Source: Hamadaea flava
Lineage (GTDB): Bacteria; Actinomycetota; Actinomycetes; Mycobacteriales; Micromonosporaceae
Assembly: GCF_024172085.1 (NCBI RefSeq)
Contig: NZ_JAMZDZ010000001.1
Location: 3,968,001-4,032,000, forward strand
Direction of reading: 5' to 3'
DNA length: 64,000 nt
Under the pieces are notes generated by a model. The model was not told the origin of the DNA, searched no databases, and worked only from the letters and a program-made list of their open reading frames with translations. Shown piece after piece: positions 41,225-49,612 of this stretch. The position numbers and the translations under genes were made by a program. How positions within the stretch are numbered: position 1 is the first letter of the stretch; the number at the start of each line of letters is the position of its first letter.

Positions 41225-41521
41225 GTGATCGTTCAGTTCGACGCCGAGTTGTGGCTGTGGGACGCGCGGAAGCTGGACAGCTGGACGTTCGTGAGCCTGC
41301 CCGCCGACGCCTCTCAGGAGATCCGGGAACTCACCGAGGGGCCTCGGCGGGGTTTCGGCGCGGTACGCGTACGGGTGACCATCGGGTCGAGCACCTGGGC
41401 GACGTCGATCTTCCCGGACAGCAAGAGCGGCTGCTACGTGCTGCCGGTCAAGAAGGCGGTACGCCGGGCCGAGGAACTGCACCCGGGCGAGGTCGCCGAG
41501 GTTTCCGTGGAAGTCCTGTAA
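41225..41521 (+). CDS. DUF1905 domain protein
   Basis: From GTG 41225 the 98-residue protein matches DUF1905: VQFDAELWLWDARKLDSWTF, the WTFVSLPADASQEI block, GFGAVRVRVTIGSSTWATSI and a C-terminal YVLPVKKAVRRAEEL. DUF1905 proteins are small beta-barrels of unknown function. An upstream ATG in frame would extend it by 23 residues, but that part crosses a palindrome and is not conserved-looking. It stands alone between the exporter and the ECF sigma gene. Confidence 0.75.
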   Translation: MIVQFDAELWLWDARKLDSWTFVSLPADASQEIRELTEGPRRGFGAVRVRVTIGSSTWATSIFPDSKSGCYVLPVKKAVRRAEELHPGEVAEVSVEVL

Positions 41522-41582
41522 GAACGGACTCCGCCAGGGCATTGCTGGCCGACGGCAACCCTTCCCCAAGGAGTTCGGGCCA

Positions 41583-42113
41583 GTGACACATCCCTCGGCG
41601 CGCGAACACTTCGCCGCGCTCTTCCACCGGCATCACCGGCAGGTCTACGCGTACGCCGTGAGCCGGGCCGGGCGTGGCGTCGCGGACGACATCGTCAACG
41701 ACACCTTCCTCGTGGCCTGGCGGCGGTTGGACGCCGTACCCCTCGATCCCCTGCCCTGGCTGTTGGGCGTGGCCCGCAACGTGGTCTACGAAAAGCACCG
41801 GGACCAGGTACGCCAACTGAGCCTGATGTCGCAGGCCAAGGCGGCGGTCGAGGGAGATGTCGCCGACCTGGTCGCCGAGCGGTCGGCGACCTTGGCGGCG
41901 CTGGACGCCCTGACCCCCGCCGATCGGGAACTGCTGACCCTGGTGGCCTGGCACGGTCTGGCCGCCCGGGACGCCGCGAAGGTGCTGGGCGTCAGCACCG
42001 CCACCTTCTTCGTCCGGCTGCACCGCGCGCGTAGACGGTTCGAGAAGGCGCTCGCCGAGCAGTCCGCCGTCGAATCCGCCCTTCCCCTTCCCGCAGAGGA
42101 GATCCGCAGATGA
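41583..42113 (+). CDS. ECF RNA polymerase sigma factor
   Basis: The 176-residue protein has sigma region 2 (residues ~8-75: REHFAALFHRHHRQVYAYA, then ADDIVNDTFLVAWRRLD) and region 4 (residues ~105-160: LTPADRELLTLVAWHGLAAR, VLGVSTATFFVRLHRARRRF). The GTG start has AAGGAG upstream. It overlaps by four bases a membrane-anchored CU044_5270-type protein, the standard arrangement of this sigma group, in which the partner modulates the sigma factor at the membrane. Target promoters are unknown. Confidence 0.87.
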   Translation: MTHPSAREHFAALFHRHHRQVYAYAVSRAGRGVADDIVNDTFLVAWRRLDAVPLDPLPWLLGVARNVVYEKHRDQVRQLSLMSQAKAAVEGDVADLVAERSATLAALDALTPADRELLTLVAWHGLAARDAAKVLGVSTATFFVRLHRARRRFEKALAEQSAVESALPLPAEEIRR

Positions 42114-43129
42114 ATCGCCACCGTCGCGCGTTGCAGCAGATCGCTGACGCGCGCCCAGCGGTGCTCGACGGCGCACCTGACCGCCCGGCTCCGCACTTCC
42201 CTGACGCGCCCGCGCATTTCCGGCGTACGCCGCGGCAGCGGCTCGTGCTCGCAGGACTGGTTCCGACGATCGCCGTCGCCGCGATCGTCATCGCCGTCGC
42301 CGTGTCCACAACGGGCCAGGGAGTCACCCCGCAACCACCGCAGACGCAGGCCGAGTCCCCGAACGCACGGGGCATCCTGCTCGCCGCCGCCGCGCAGGCC
42401 GCCACCGGTACGCAGCCGACCGGAAGCTACTGGGTGACCAAGCTGGAAATGCAGATCCGGTACGACGTAGGTGGTTACACCGTCCTCGCCCGGGTCGAGA
42501 ACGAGACCTGGCACGCTTTGCGTACCGGGGTCGACGACGTCTCCGTGATCACCTGGCTCGGCGCGGCGCCGGCGACGGAGGCCGACAAGACAGCCTGGGC
42601 GAAGGCGGGTTCGCCGACGTCCTGGCAGGCGCTCGCGCCGGACGGGAAGCCCGGCCGCAAGGTCGACGCCGCCCCGCGGGCCCGCAAGGTCGAGATCGTG
42701 CCGCCGTTCGGGTTCGCCCTGCTCAGCAAGGACCTCACGTACGCAGACGTCCAGGCGCTGCCCGCCGATCCGGCGCGACTCAAGGCGTACCTGACGGCGC
42801 TGGACGCCCAGAGCATGGACACGGAGCTGCTGTTCTCCCTGGGCGGGGAGATCCTGACCCAGCTACCGGCCACCCCCCAGGTACGCGCGGCGGTCTACCG
42901 GATGCTGGCCGAGCTGCCCGACCTGACGATCACCCAGGGTGAGCAGGATGCGAAGGGCCGGCCCGGGGTGGGCGTGCAGCACACGTTCCGCAACGCGGAC
43001 GGCTCGACCTTCGACTCCAAGCTGATCATCGATCCACAGTCGGGCGACCTGCTCGCCACGGTCGACCGGCAGGGCAGCACGCTCCGGCTGGACGACCGGT
43101 TCACGGACGAGGCCCCACCGACGGCCTGA
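42110..43129 (+). CDS. CU044_5270-type membrane protein, sigma-factor partner
   Basis: The 339-residue protein has a short cytoplasmic N-terminus (about 45 residues), one membrane segment (LVLAGLVPTIAVAAIVIAVA), and a large extracytoplasmic domain with YWVTKLEMQIRYDVGG, typical of CU044_5270 proteins found behind ECF sigma factors in actinobacteria. It has no zinc-binding anti-sigma motif (HxxxCxxC). The gene is translationally coupled to the sigma gene. A role as membrane-bound regulator of that sigma factor is inferred from context. Confidence 0.8.
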   Translation: MNRHRRALQQIADARPAVLDGAPDRPAPHFPDAPAHFRRTPRQRLVLAGLVPTIAVAAIVIAVAVSTTGQGVTPQPPQTQAESPNARGILLAAAAQAATGTQPTGSYWVTKLEMQIRYDVGGYTVLARVENETWHALRTGVDDVSVITWLGAAPATEADKTAWAKAGSPTSWQALAPDGKPGRKVDAAPRARKVEIVPPFGFALLSKDLTYADVQALPADPARLKAYLTALDAQSMDTELLFSLGGEILTQLPATPQVRAAVYRMLAELPDLTITQGEQDAKGRPGVGVQHTFRNADGSTFDSKLIIDPQSGDLLATVDRQGSTLRLDDRFTDEAPPTA

Positions 43130-43188
43130 CCGCTTGAAACGCATCGGCCGCCGCCCAGGCACGGGAGGCGGCCGATGCGCGATGGCGA

Positions 43189-43764
43189 TCAGAGGACCGA
43201 GTCGCGTTCGAGATCGGTGATGTCGACCTCGTTCTCCTCGAACAGCGCCTCCAGGGCGTCTGCCCCGTTCTCCAGCGCGTACTCCGCCTCGGCTTCGCTC
43301 ACCGGGATGGCGAGCAGCCAGGCGACGGTCTTCTCGCCGATGACCCGGGAGGCGAACTCCTGGTCCCAGTAGACCGAGGGATCGGCGAAGTAGATGTGCG
43401 GCAGCTCGGTGTCGGGGATCTGCATCTTGACGATGTCTCGGAAGCAGGCCCCGGGCTCGGGCTCCCACCCGTCGTTCAGCACGAAGAACGCGGCGGTGGA
43501 GACGATCTCGGCGAACGGGTAGTCAGACTCGGCCACCCCGAGGAACTCGACGCCGAGCGGCGGGTCCAGGTCTCGGTCGAGCGACATGTCCGACAGCCCG
43601 ACCGTCGCGTACGCCGTCAGGCCCTTCTCCGGGCGATCCGCCGAGTGCAGTACGCCGATCCGGCTGGTCTCGTCGGCGTTGAGGTATTCGATGACCCGGG
43701 GACTGCCACCGAAGATCCCCGCCGTCGTCTTGGCGATCGCTTTGTTGTCCGCGCTCACTGCCAT
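43189..43764 (-). CDS. SUFU-domain immunity protein
   Basis: The 191-residue protein matches the suppressor-of-fused (SUFU) domain that serves as an immunity protein in bacterial polymorphic toxin loci: IEYLNADETSRIGVL, GLTAYATVGLSD, then AESDYPFAEIVSTAAFFVLN and LPHIYFADPSVYWDQ. ATG 43764 lies one base after the stop of the GH-E nuclease toxin gene, so it is translated right behind the toxin and should neutralise it. Direct binding to the toxin is inferred from position and family. Confidence 0.84.
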   Translation of the reverse strand: MAVSADNKAIAKTTAGIFGGSPRVIEYLNADETSRIGVLHSADRPEKGLTAYATVGLSDMSLDRDLDPPLGVEFLGVAESDYPFAEIVSTAAFFVLNDGWEPEPGACFRDIVKMQIPDTELPHIYFADPSVYWDQEFASRVIGEKTVAWLLAIPVSEAEAEYALENGADALEALFEENEVDITDLERDSVL

Positions 43765-43765
43765 G

Positions 43766-44224
43766 TCACGGCCCCAAGTAGTCGTCGGTGTGGTCTTCGC
43801 CGGCGTGGCTCTGGTTGGACGAGGGGAGCTCCGGCCGGTAGTGGGACGGGTCGTTGTGCTCGTCCAGGAACTTCTTCCGCGTGATCTTACGCTGCCGGGC
43901 ACTGTCTCGATGCTTACGGAACTCGTAGCCCGGCTTGTGGCCCATGTCCCACGACTTCTTCTTGTCCATCACCTTACCGGTGAGCGGGTCGCGAACCTTG
44001 CCGTCGGGACCTTTCGCGGACTTCCAGACCTTGTCGCGGACCCCCTTGCGGAAACCCTTCGGCCGCCGGTAGGTGTCCTTGGTCTTCTTCGCGGCCTTCT
44101 TCGCCGCCTTGGTGACGCCTGGCAGGACGTCACCCTTCTTCACGACCTTGGCCAGGGGCTTCATCAGGCCCTCGGCCGCCTCACCGGCCAGCTTGCCGAC
44201 GGCGCGCTTGCCCGCCCTAGCCAC
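43766..44224 (-). CDS. GH-E family (HNH/EndoVII-fold) nuclease toxin
   Basis: The 152-residue protein is basic, with a Lys-rich N-terminal linker (KAAKKAAKKTKDTYRRPKG) and the GH-E nuclease core MGHKPGYEFRKHRD followed by FLDEHNDPSHYRPELPSSN and SHAGED, carrying the Gly-His and Glu residues of the family. Usually this module is the C-terminus of a large secreted protein; here it stands on its own ORF from GTG 44224 (AAGG 8-9 nt upstream), overlapping the preceding WXG-type gene by 8 bp in a +1 frame. It probably cleaves DNA of competitors and is held in check by the SUFU protein. Confidence 0.83.
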   Translation of the reverse strand: MARAGKRAVGKLAGEAAEGLMKPLAKVVKKGDVLPGVTKAAKKAAKKTKDTYRRPKGFRKGVRDKVWKSAKGPDGKVRDPLTGKVMDKKKSWDMGHKPGYEFRKHRDSARQRKITRKKFLDEHNDPSHYRPELPSSNQSHAGEDHTDDYLGP

Positions 44225-44711
44225 CGAGCACCTTCGATACTGCTTGGTCGAGCAACCAGTTGAGCAGTCGCTTGAGCGCCTCCCGCAGCAGGGCGATGAT
44301 CGCCGTCGACGCGCCGAACGTCACGAAGGCCGCCGCGATGGCGGAGGCGATCGCGATGAGGGTCAGCGTCGCCTGGACGATGACGTTGATCTTCAGCGCC
44401 AGGACGATGCCGGCGCAGACCATCATGCCGACCCCGACGATGTCGGCGCCGGTGCCGCCCTGGTTCAGCCGCTGCACCGGGCTGCCGTCGCCGGAGAACC
44501 GGGACTGGAAGGCGCTGATCATCTCGCCCTTGTTCTGGTTCCACACCTGCATCGCGGTGTTCTGTGCGTCGCCGACGTGGCCGTCGAGCAGACCGGACAG
44601 CTTCGACCAGGACTGGCCGAGGTCCAGCAGCGCGGTCTCGTCGCCCTTCGGCCAGGTGAACCCGATGATCGACAGGATGGTCTGCACCTCGCCGGGAACT
44701 GTCATACCCAT
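44217..44711 (-). CDS. WXG100-like secretion-domain protein with hydrophobic C-terminus
   Basis: The 164-residue protein has the N-terminal region of actinobacterial polymorphic toxins (PGEVQTILSIIGFTWPKGDE and LDLGQSWSKLSGLL), then two hydrophobic segments (ADIVGVGMMVCAGIVLAL, TLTLIAIASAIAAAFVTFGA) and an amphipathic end. In most relatives this module continues into the toxin domain. Here it stops at TAG 44217 and the GH-E nuclease begins in the +1 frame 8 bp earlier, so the toxin is split into two coupled genes or the locus carries a frameshift. It is probably exported by a Type VII system. Confidence 0.75.
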   Translation of the reverse strand: MGMTVPGEVQTILSIIGFTWPKGDETALLDLGQSWSKLSGLLDGHVGDAQNTAMQVWNQNKGEMISAFQSRFSGDGSPVQRLNQGGTGADIVGVGMMVCAGIVLALKINVIVQATLTLIAIASAIAAAFVTFGASTAIIALLREALKRLLNWLLDQAVSKVLGG

Positions 44712-44721
44712 TACAGACCTC

Positions 44722-45060
44722 CTAGAGGGACAGGCTCGGGCCGCCGGACGCCAGCTTGGTCATCCGCTCCACTGCGGACATGTCGGCGTCGTCGTAGTTG
44801 TCGGCGGCGACCCCGAGCCGTTCGGCATAGTCGTCCAACGTGTCCAGATTGGACGTGATCGCGTTGACCACCAGGGCCAGGGCCGCCTTGTAGATGGCGC
44901 CCATCGCACTGCCCAGGTCGTCGTCGCCCCAGCACTCGCCGAGCGACTCGATCTCGCCGATGAACTGCTGGATCATCTGGTCGGCCCGCTCAGTGACGTC
45001 GTTGAGCTGCGTCGAGGCCAGGCGGAGGCCGGTGGAGACGACCTCGATCGGGACGCTCAT
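44722..45060 (-). CDS. WXG100-family (ESX-like) protein
   Basis: The 112-residue protein is mainly two helices joined by a turn with CWGDDDLGSAMG, a WxG-type variant (WGD). Helix 1 covers ADQMIQQFIGEIESLG and helix 2 YKAALALVVNAITSNLDTLD. Its ATG overlaps the stop of the YbaB-like gene by four bases, and the toxin-side gene follows after 10 bp. Such proteins are substrates or partners of Type VII secretion; no secretion ATPase is in the window. Confidence 0.75.
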   Translation of the reverse strand: MSVPIEVVSTGLRLASTQLNDVTERADQMIQQFIGEIESLGECWGDDDLGSAMGAIYKAALALVVNAITSNLDTLDDYAERLGVAADNYDDADMSAVERMTKLASGGPSLSL

Positions 45061-45476
45061 GACAGCCGCCGATCGATCTTCGCCATCTGGTCGGCGAGCG
45101 TGTCGGTGATCCGGGACATCGTCCGCACGCCCTCCTCCCGGATCTGCTTCATCGTCTCGGCCAGCGCGGCCGGGTCGACCGCGGCCGCGGCGGCGGCCGC
45201 CGGGTCGGACGACCGGGACGCCGCCCAGGCCTGGTTGAAGGCGGACATGATCTCGACGGCGAGCTCTCGTGGCGTCAGTGCCATGACGTGGTCGTCGAGG
45301 ACGAGTTCGCTCATCCGGCCGTCGGCGGCGAGCTTGAGGCTCACCTTTCCGTCGAGGGCACTCCCCGACGCTTCGAGGCTGGGATCGCGGGACTGATCGC
45401 GGGCCTTCTCGGCCTCGCGTTGGGCCATTTCCATCAGACGGTCGAGGTCACCGACGATGCTCGACAAGTCGGACAT
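45057..45476 (-). CDS. YbaB/EbfC-like DNA-binding family protein
   Basis: From ATG 45476 (GGGGAGGT upstream) the 139-residue protein has a YbaB-type fold: a leading helix LDRLMEMAQREAEKARDQ, a beta-hairpin VSLKLAADGRMSELVLDD, and a helical ELAVEIMSAFNQAWAAS. An alanine tract follows. YbaB-like proteins are regularly the first gene of actinobacterial WXG100/toxin loci, where their role is unknown. It opens the five-gene minus-strand operon. Confidence 0.75.
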   Translation of the reverse strand: MSDLSSIVGDLDRLMEMAQREAEKARDQSRDPSLEASGSALDGKVSLKLAADGRMSELVLDDHVMALTPRELAVEIMSAFNQAWAASRSSDPAAAAAAAVDPAALAETMKQIREEGVRTMSRITDTLADQMAKIDRRLS

Positions 45477-45775
45477 GCCTACCTCCCCATGTGCCGGGCG
45501 ACCCCGGAACCACTGCTGGGCACCCCGAGGTTCGGTCCCGAAAGTAGTCAGCACATAGGCGGCACGCAATGCGTAATCCGTCGCCTGTGGACAACTTCAG
45601 CGACTAAGAATGCGCGCCAATCGCCTGACGTGCAGTGATTGTCTGCGTACGCGTTGTCAAGTCACCAACCCGCCGGTTCAATCGACCGAATCGATCAAGA
45701 TCAGCCGGTTTTCGTGTGAGCGTCGGCGGCTGGCGGGGATAATGGCACGATACCTACCGATTTATGAGGGATCGT
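45477..45775 (+). promoter_or_regulatory. Divergent region with candidate promoter of the GGDEF/EAL gene
   Basis: No gene is visible. GATAAT at 45738-45743 fits a -10 box, predicting a transcript start near 45750 and a leader of about 26 nt before GTG 45776, with GAGGG at 45766-45770 as ribosome binding site. No clear -35 is seen. Promoter of the divergent toxin operon is not assigned. Confidence 0.4.
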
Positions 45776-48700
45776 GTGCGACGGTTGATCATCCCCGCGT
45801 ACGCGGCGTGGCTTCTAGTGCTGGCGACGGCCTACTTCGTGATGCCGCCGACGAACGCTGCCGCCCTCGTCTGGCTCGCGATCGGGCTCAGCAGCGGTGC
45901 GGCGGTGGTCGTCGGCATACGCCTGAACCGGCCGAGCCGGCCGCGTCCCTGGTACTTCCTGGCCGGCGCGGTCTTCGCGTACGCCGCCGCCGACGCGGTG
46001 TACTACCTCGTCGAGGGCGTCACCCCGCTGGTCGACGATTACCTCGCCGACGATCTGCTGTACACCGTCATGTTCGTCCTGTTGATGGCGGGTCTGCTCC
46101 AATTCGGGCGGCCCGCCGCCCGGGGCGCGCTCCTCGACGCGTTGATCGTGATGTGCGGTGTGGGACTGCTGACCTGGATCGTCCTGGTCCAGCCGAGCGC
46201 CCGGGTGGCCACGTCGGACGACCTCGCCCATCTCACCTCGATGATCTATCCCATCGCCGACGTCGTCATCCTGGCCGGCGTCACCCGGCTCATCCGGGCG
46301 CTCAACGTCACGACCTCGATCGTGTTGCTGGTCGTGGGCGCCGCCGGCCTGCTCGTCTCGGACGCGTTCTATCGGGCGACGCATGCCGGTTTCGCCCTCG
46401 GCGACCTGGTCGGGCTGGGCTGGTTCGTCTTCTACGGCTGCTTCGGCCTGGCCGCGCTCGTCCCGTCCATGCGTACGCTCACCGAGCCGCCGAGACTGCG
46501 CGTACGGGACACCACGCCGCTCAGCATCGCGCTTCTCGCGGTGTCCGCCCTGATCCCGCCGGCGGTGCTGTTCTTCGAGGCGGTGACCAATCCGCCCGCC
46601 CGGCATGGCGTCATCATCGCCATCGCCTGCGCCGCCATGGGCGTCCTCGTGCTGACCCGGCTGGCCGGAGTGGGCCGGAAACTCCAGTCCCAGATCAGCC
46701 GGGAACGGGGGCTGCGCCAGGTCACGACCTCCCTGGTCTCGGCGGCGGACCCGAAGGCCGTGGGCGCGGCGCTCAAGGACGGCGTCGCCGAACTGATCCC
46801 GGCCGATCTTGCGCATCGCGCGATCCTGCTCGAGTCATCCCAGGCCTCAGTCTCGCTGCAAGCGCTGCGGAGCGAGCAGATCCTGGCCACCACCTCGCTG
46901 CCCGAGTGGCTCGCGCAGCGGGTGTTGCCCCATCCGACGACCATGGCGGCCCCGCTCGTGCTGCCCGACCGGCCGGCCGGCGATTCGCAGGTGGGCGTAC
47001 TGCTGATCGGGGCGCCCGACCGGGTCCTGCGCGCGATCCGGGCCTCCGTGCAGGCGCTCACCGCCCAGGCCGCGCTGGCCATGGACCGCATCCAGCTCGG
47101 GCAGGAACTAGTGCGGCGCAACAACGAGGAGTACTTCCGCGCGCTCGTCCACAACACCGCGGACGTCATCCTGATCCTGGACGCCGACGACCACGTCCGG
47201 TACGCCAGCCCGGCGGCGACGGCGATGTTCGGCACCTCCAGCGTCCTCAAGATGCCGCTGCTGGACCTGGTCGACCCCAGCAGCAAGGTCCAGGCCGCCG
47301 CCGAGCTGCAAGCGGTGTGCCGCACCGGCGACCGGGCCGTCCGGGGCTCCGACTGGACCGTACGCGGCCCGAACGGCCCCGCGTTGCAGGCCGAGGTGGC
47401 CTGGCGGGATCTGCGCGCCGACCCGGCCGTCCAGGGCATCGTCGTGACGCTGCGGGACGTGACCGATCGCCGCCGGCTGGAGCGGGAGCTGACCCATCGG
47501 GCGTACCACGACGCGCTGACCGGCCTGCCCAACCGGGCGCTGTTCGCCGAACGCCTGCAACAGGCGCTCGCGCACGCCGACCAGAACCTGACCGTCGTCG
47601 GCGTGCTGATCCTCGACCTCGACGACTTCAAGATCGTCAACGACACGCTGGGCCACAACCTCGGCGACGAGCTGCTCATCGGGGTCAGCCACCGGCTCAG
47701 CGAGCTGCTGCGGCACCGGGACATGGCGGCCCGGCTGGGCGGGGACGAGTTCGCCGTCATCATCGAGGACGCGGCCGACCTCGCCGCGGTCGAAGATGTG
47801 GCCGCCCGGATCGTGACCGCCTTCCGGGAGCCGCTGCTGGTGCAGGGTCAGCTGGTCAACGGCTCGGTCAGCGTGGGTGTGGCGACCAACTCCGAAGCCG
47901 TCGACAGCGCCGAACTGTTGCGCCACGCCGACCTGGCCCTCTACGTCGCCAAGGGCGAGGGGAAGGGACAGTGGCGGCGTTACCAGCCCGATCTGCATAC
48001 CGCGATCACCGAGCGGCTCACCCTGCGGACCGAGTTGGACGCCGCGCTCGCCGGCGACCAGCTCGACGTCGAGTACCAGCCGATCGTCGCGCTGAGCAGC
48101 GGCCACACCGTCGGCTTCGAGGCGCTCGTCCGCTGGAACCACCCGACGCGGGGCCGCCTGGGGCCGCAGGCCTTCATCGACCTGGCCGAGGAGTCGGGGC
48201 TCATCGAGCCGATCGGCGAATGGGTGCTCCGGCACGCGATCGAGGCCGCCCAGTCATGGCAGGGCAACGGCCGCGCGAACCGGCCCTACGTCAGCGTCAA
48301 CGTCTCGGCCTGGCAATTCCGCAACTCCACGTTCGCCGACAAGGTCCTGGCCGAACTCACCGACCACGGCGTCGCCCCCGGTCTGCTGATGCTCGAGATC
48401 ACCGAGAGCCTGCTGGTACGCGACGACGACCGGCTCTGGCGTGACCTGGCCCGGCTCCGGCAGGCGGGCGTACGCATCGCGATCGACGACTTCGGCACCG
48501 GTTACTCCTCCCTGAGCTACCTGCGCGCGGTCCCGCTGGACGTGCTGAAGATCGACCGCCAGTTCACCTCCACGATCGCCGCGTCGGCCAAACAGCGGGC
48601 CCTGGTCGACGGCATCGTGCGGCTGGCGCACACGCTGGGCCTGGAGGTGATCGCCGAGGGCATCGAGACGTCGGCCGAGTCGACGCTGCTGACCGTGCTG

Positions 48701-48781
48701 GGCTGCCCCTACGGTCAGGGTTACCTGTTCGCCAAGCCGTTGCCGCTCCCCGCGACTTACGCGTGGCTGGCCCGTCACTAG
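45776..48781 (+). CDS. Membrane-bound PAS-GGDEF-EAL protein (cyclic di-GMP turnover)
   Basis: The ~1000-residue protein has about nine N-terminal membrane segments (residues 1-300), a GAF-like region, a PAS domain (about 450-560, EEYFRALVHNTADVILILDA), a GGDEF domain with intact RLGGDEFAVI (about 655) and an EAL domain with intact GFEALVRW (about 782) and IAIDDFGTGYSSLSYL. Both diguanylate cyclase and phosphodiesterase motifs are complete, so it could do either reaction. I place the start at GTG 45776 since GAGGG lies 5 nt before it; ATG 45764 is the alternative and would put that sequence inside the gene. Confidence 0.87.
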   Translation: MRRLIIPAYAAWLLVLATAYFVMPPTNAAALVWLAIGLSSGAAVVVGIRLNRPSRPRPWYFLAGAVFAYAAADAVYYLVEGVTPLVDDYLADDLLYTVMFVLLMAGLLQFGRPAARGALLDALIVMCGVGLLTWIVLVQPSARVATSDDLAHLTSMIYPIADVVILAGVTRLIRALNVTTSIVLLVVGAAGLLVSDAFYRATHAGFALGDLVGLGWFVFYGCFGLAALVPSMRTLTEPPRLRVRDTTPLSIALLAVSALIPPAVLFFEAVTNPPARHGVIIAIACAAMGVLVLTRLAGVGRKLQSQISRERGLRQVTTSLVSAADPKAVGAALKDGVAELIPADLAHRAILLESSQASVSLQALRSEQILATTSLPEWLAQRVLPHPTTMAAPLVLPDRPAGDSQVGVLLIGAPDRVLRAIRASVQALTAQAALAMDRIQLGQELVRRNNEEYFRALVHNTADVILILDADDHVRYASPAATAMFGTSSVLKMPLLDLVDPSSKVQAAAELQAVCRTGDRAVRGSDWTVRGPNGPALQAEVAWRDLRADPAVQGIVVTLRDVTDRRRLERELTHRAYHDALTGLPNRALFAERLQQALAHADQNLTVVGVLILDLDDFKIVNDTLGHNLGDELLIGVSHRLSELLRHRDMAARLGGDEFAVIIEDAADLAAVEDVAARIVTAFREPLLVQGQLVNGSVSVGVATNSEAVDSAELLRHADLALYVAKGEGKGQWRRYQPDLHTAITERLTLRTELDAALAGDQLDVEYQPIVALSSGHTVGFEALVRWNHPTRGRLGPQAFIDLAEESGLIEPIGEWVLRHAIEAAQSWQGNGRANRPYVSVNVSAWQFRNSTFADKVLAELTDHGVAPGLLMLEITESLLVRDDDRLWRDLARLRQAGVRIAIDDFGTGYSSLSYLRAVPLDVLKIDRQFTSTIAASAKQRALVDGIVRLAHTLGLEVIAEGIETSAESTLLTVLGCPYGQGYLFAKPLPLPATYAWLARH

Positions 48782-48797
48782 GACCTAGGCTGGGCGG

Positions 48798-49562
48798 ATG
48801 AAGATCGCAGTCGTCGGCGGCACCGGGCTCACCGGCCGCGAGGTAGTCCGGGCCGTGGAAGCCCAAGGTCATCAGCCAGTCGTGATCGCGCGCTCGCAGG
48901 GCGTCGACATCATCACGGGTGACGGCCTCGATGCCGCGCTCAGAGGGGTCAGCGCGATCATCGACGTCTCGAACGCCCCGGCGGAGGATGCCGAGGCGGC
49001 CCGCCAGTTCTTCGGCACGGCCACCGGCACGCTGCTCGCCGCGGCCACGCGGGCCGGCGTCGGCCATCACGTGGTGCTGTCCATCGTGGGCATCGACCGC
49101 GTCGCGGGAAACCCGCACTACGCGGGCAAACGGCGCCAGGAGGAGGTCGCGCTCGCCGGTCCCGTTCCGACCACGGTGGTACGCGCGACGCAGTTCCACG
49201 ATTTCGCCGCGATGGTGGTCAGCTGGTCGGCAAGCGACGGCGTCGCTCCGATCGCGCCGTTGCTCGTGCAGCCGATCGCGGTCGCGGACGTGGCCGATGC
49301 CCTGGTGGCGGTCGCGCTGGACACCCCGGTCGGCGGCATCGTCGAGGTGGCCGGGCCGAAGCCGGAGGATCTCGTCGACATGGCCCGGCGGACCCTCGGC
49401 GTACGCGGGCAGACCGTCGAGCTGGCGCCGAGCTGGCAGGGCCGGTTCACCGTCGAGATGGCCGGCGAGGTGCTGCTTCCCGGGCCGAACGCGCGGATCG
49501 CGCCCACGACCTTCGAGCAGTGGCTGGCGAACGATCCCGCGAACCGGCCGGGAGCCGCATAA
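48798..49562 (+). CDS. NmrA-like NAD(P)-binding protein (atypical SDR)
   Basis: The 254-residue protein has an N-terminal Rossmann motif IAVVGGTGLTGREVV (GxxGxxG), no Ser-Tyr-Lys triad, and LSIVGIDRVAGNPHYAGKRR in place of the active site, followed by VVRATQFHDFAAMVV. This pattern fits atypical SDRs such as NmrA/HSCARG, which sense or use NAD(P)H. ATG lies 17 bp after the GGDEF/EAL stop. Function as a quinone reductase or redox sensor is possible. Confidence 0.8.
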   Translation: MKIAVVGGTGLTGREVVRAVEAQGHQPVVIARSQGVDIITGDGLDAALRGVSAIIDVSNAPAEDAEAARQFFGTATGTLLAAATRAGVGHHVVLSIVGIDRVAGNPHYAGKRRQEEVALAGPVPTTVVRATQFHDFAAMVVSWSASDGVAPIAPLLVQPIAVADVADALVAVALDTPVGGIVEVAGPKPEDLVDMARRTLGVRGQTVELAPSWQGRFTVEMAGEVLLPGPNARIAPTTFEQWLANDPANRPGAA

Positions 49563-49612
49563 ACGCCCTGGAGGCGGGTATCGCCCCTGCCGGAGGGAAG
49601 GGGGATGCGCCC

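Noticed and set aside
40448-41569. Minus-strand open frame antisense to the DHA2 exporter
   Set aside because: Composition is Gln/Arg/Gly-rich without domains and the plus strand encodes a clear transporter.
45586-45594. TGTGGACAA, a 9/9 reverse match to the actinobacterial DnaA box TTGTCCACA
   Set aside because: It is a single copy with no AT-rich region or dnaA/dnaN neighbours, so not an origin.
45610-48444. Long open frame overlapping the GGDEF/EAL gene in another frame
   Set aside because: Translation is Arg/Pro/Ala-rich without motifs, the usual by-product of high GC; the GGDEF/EAL frame has complete domains.
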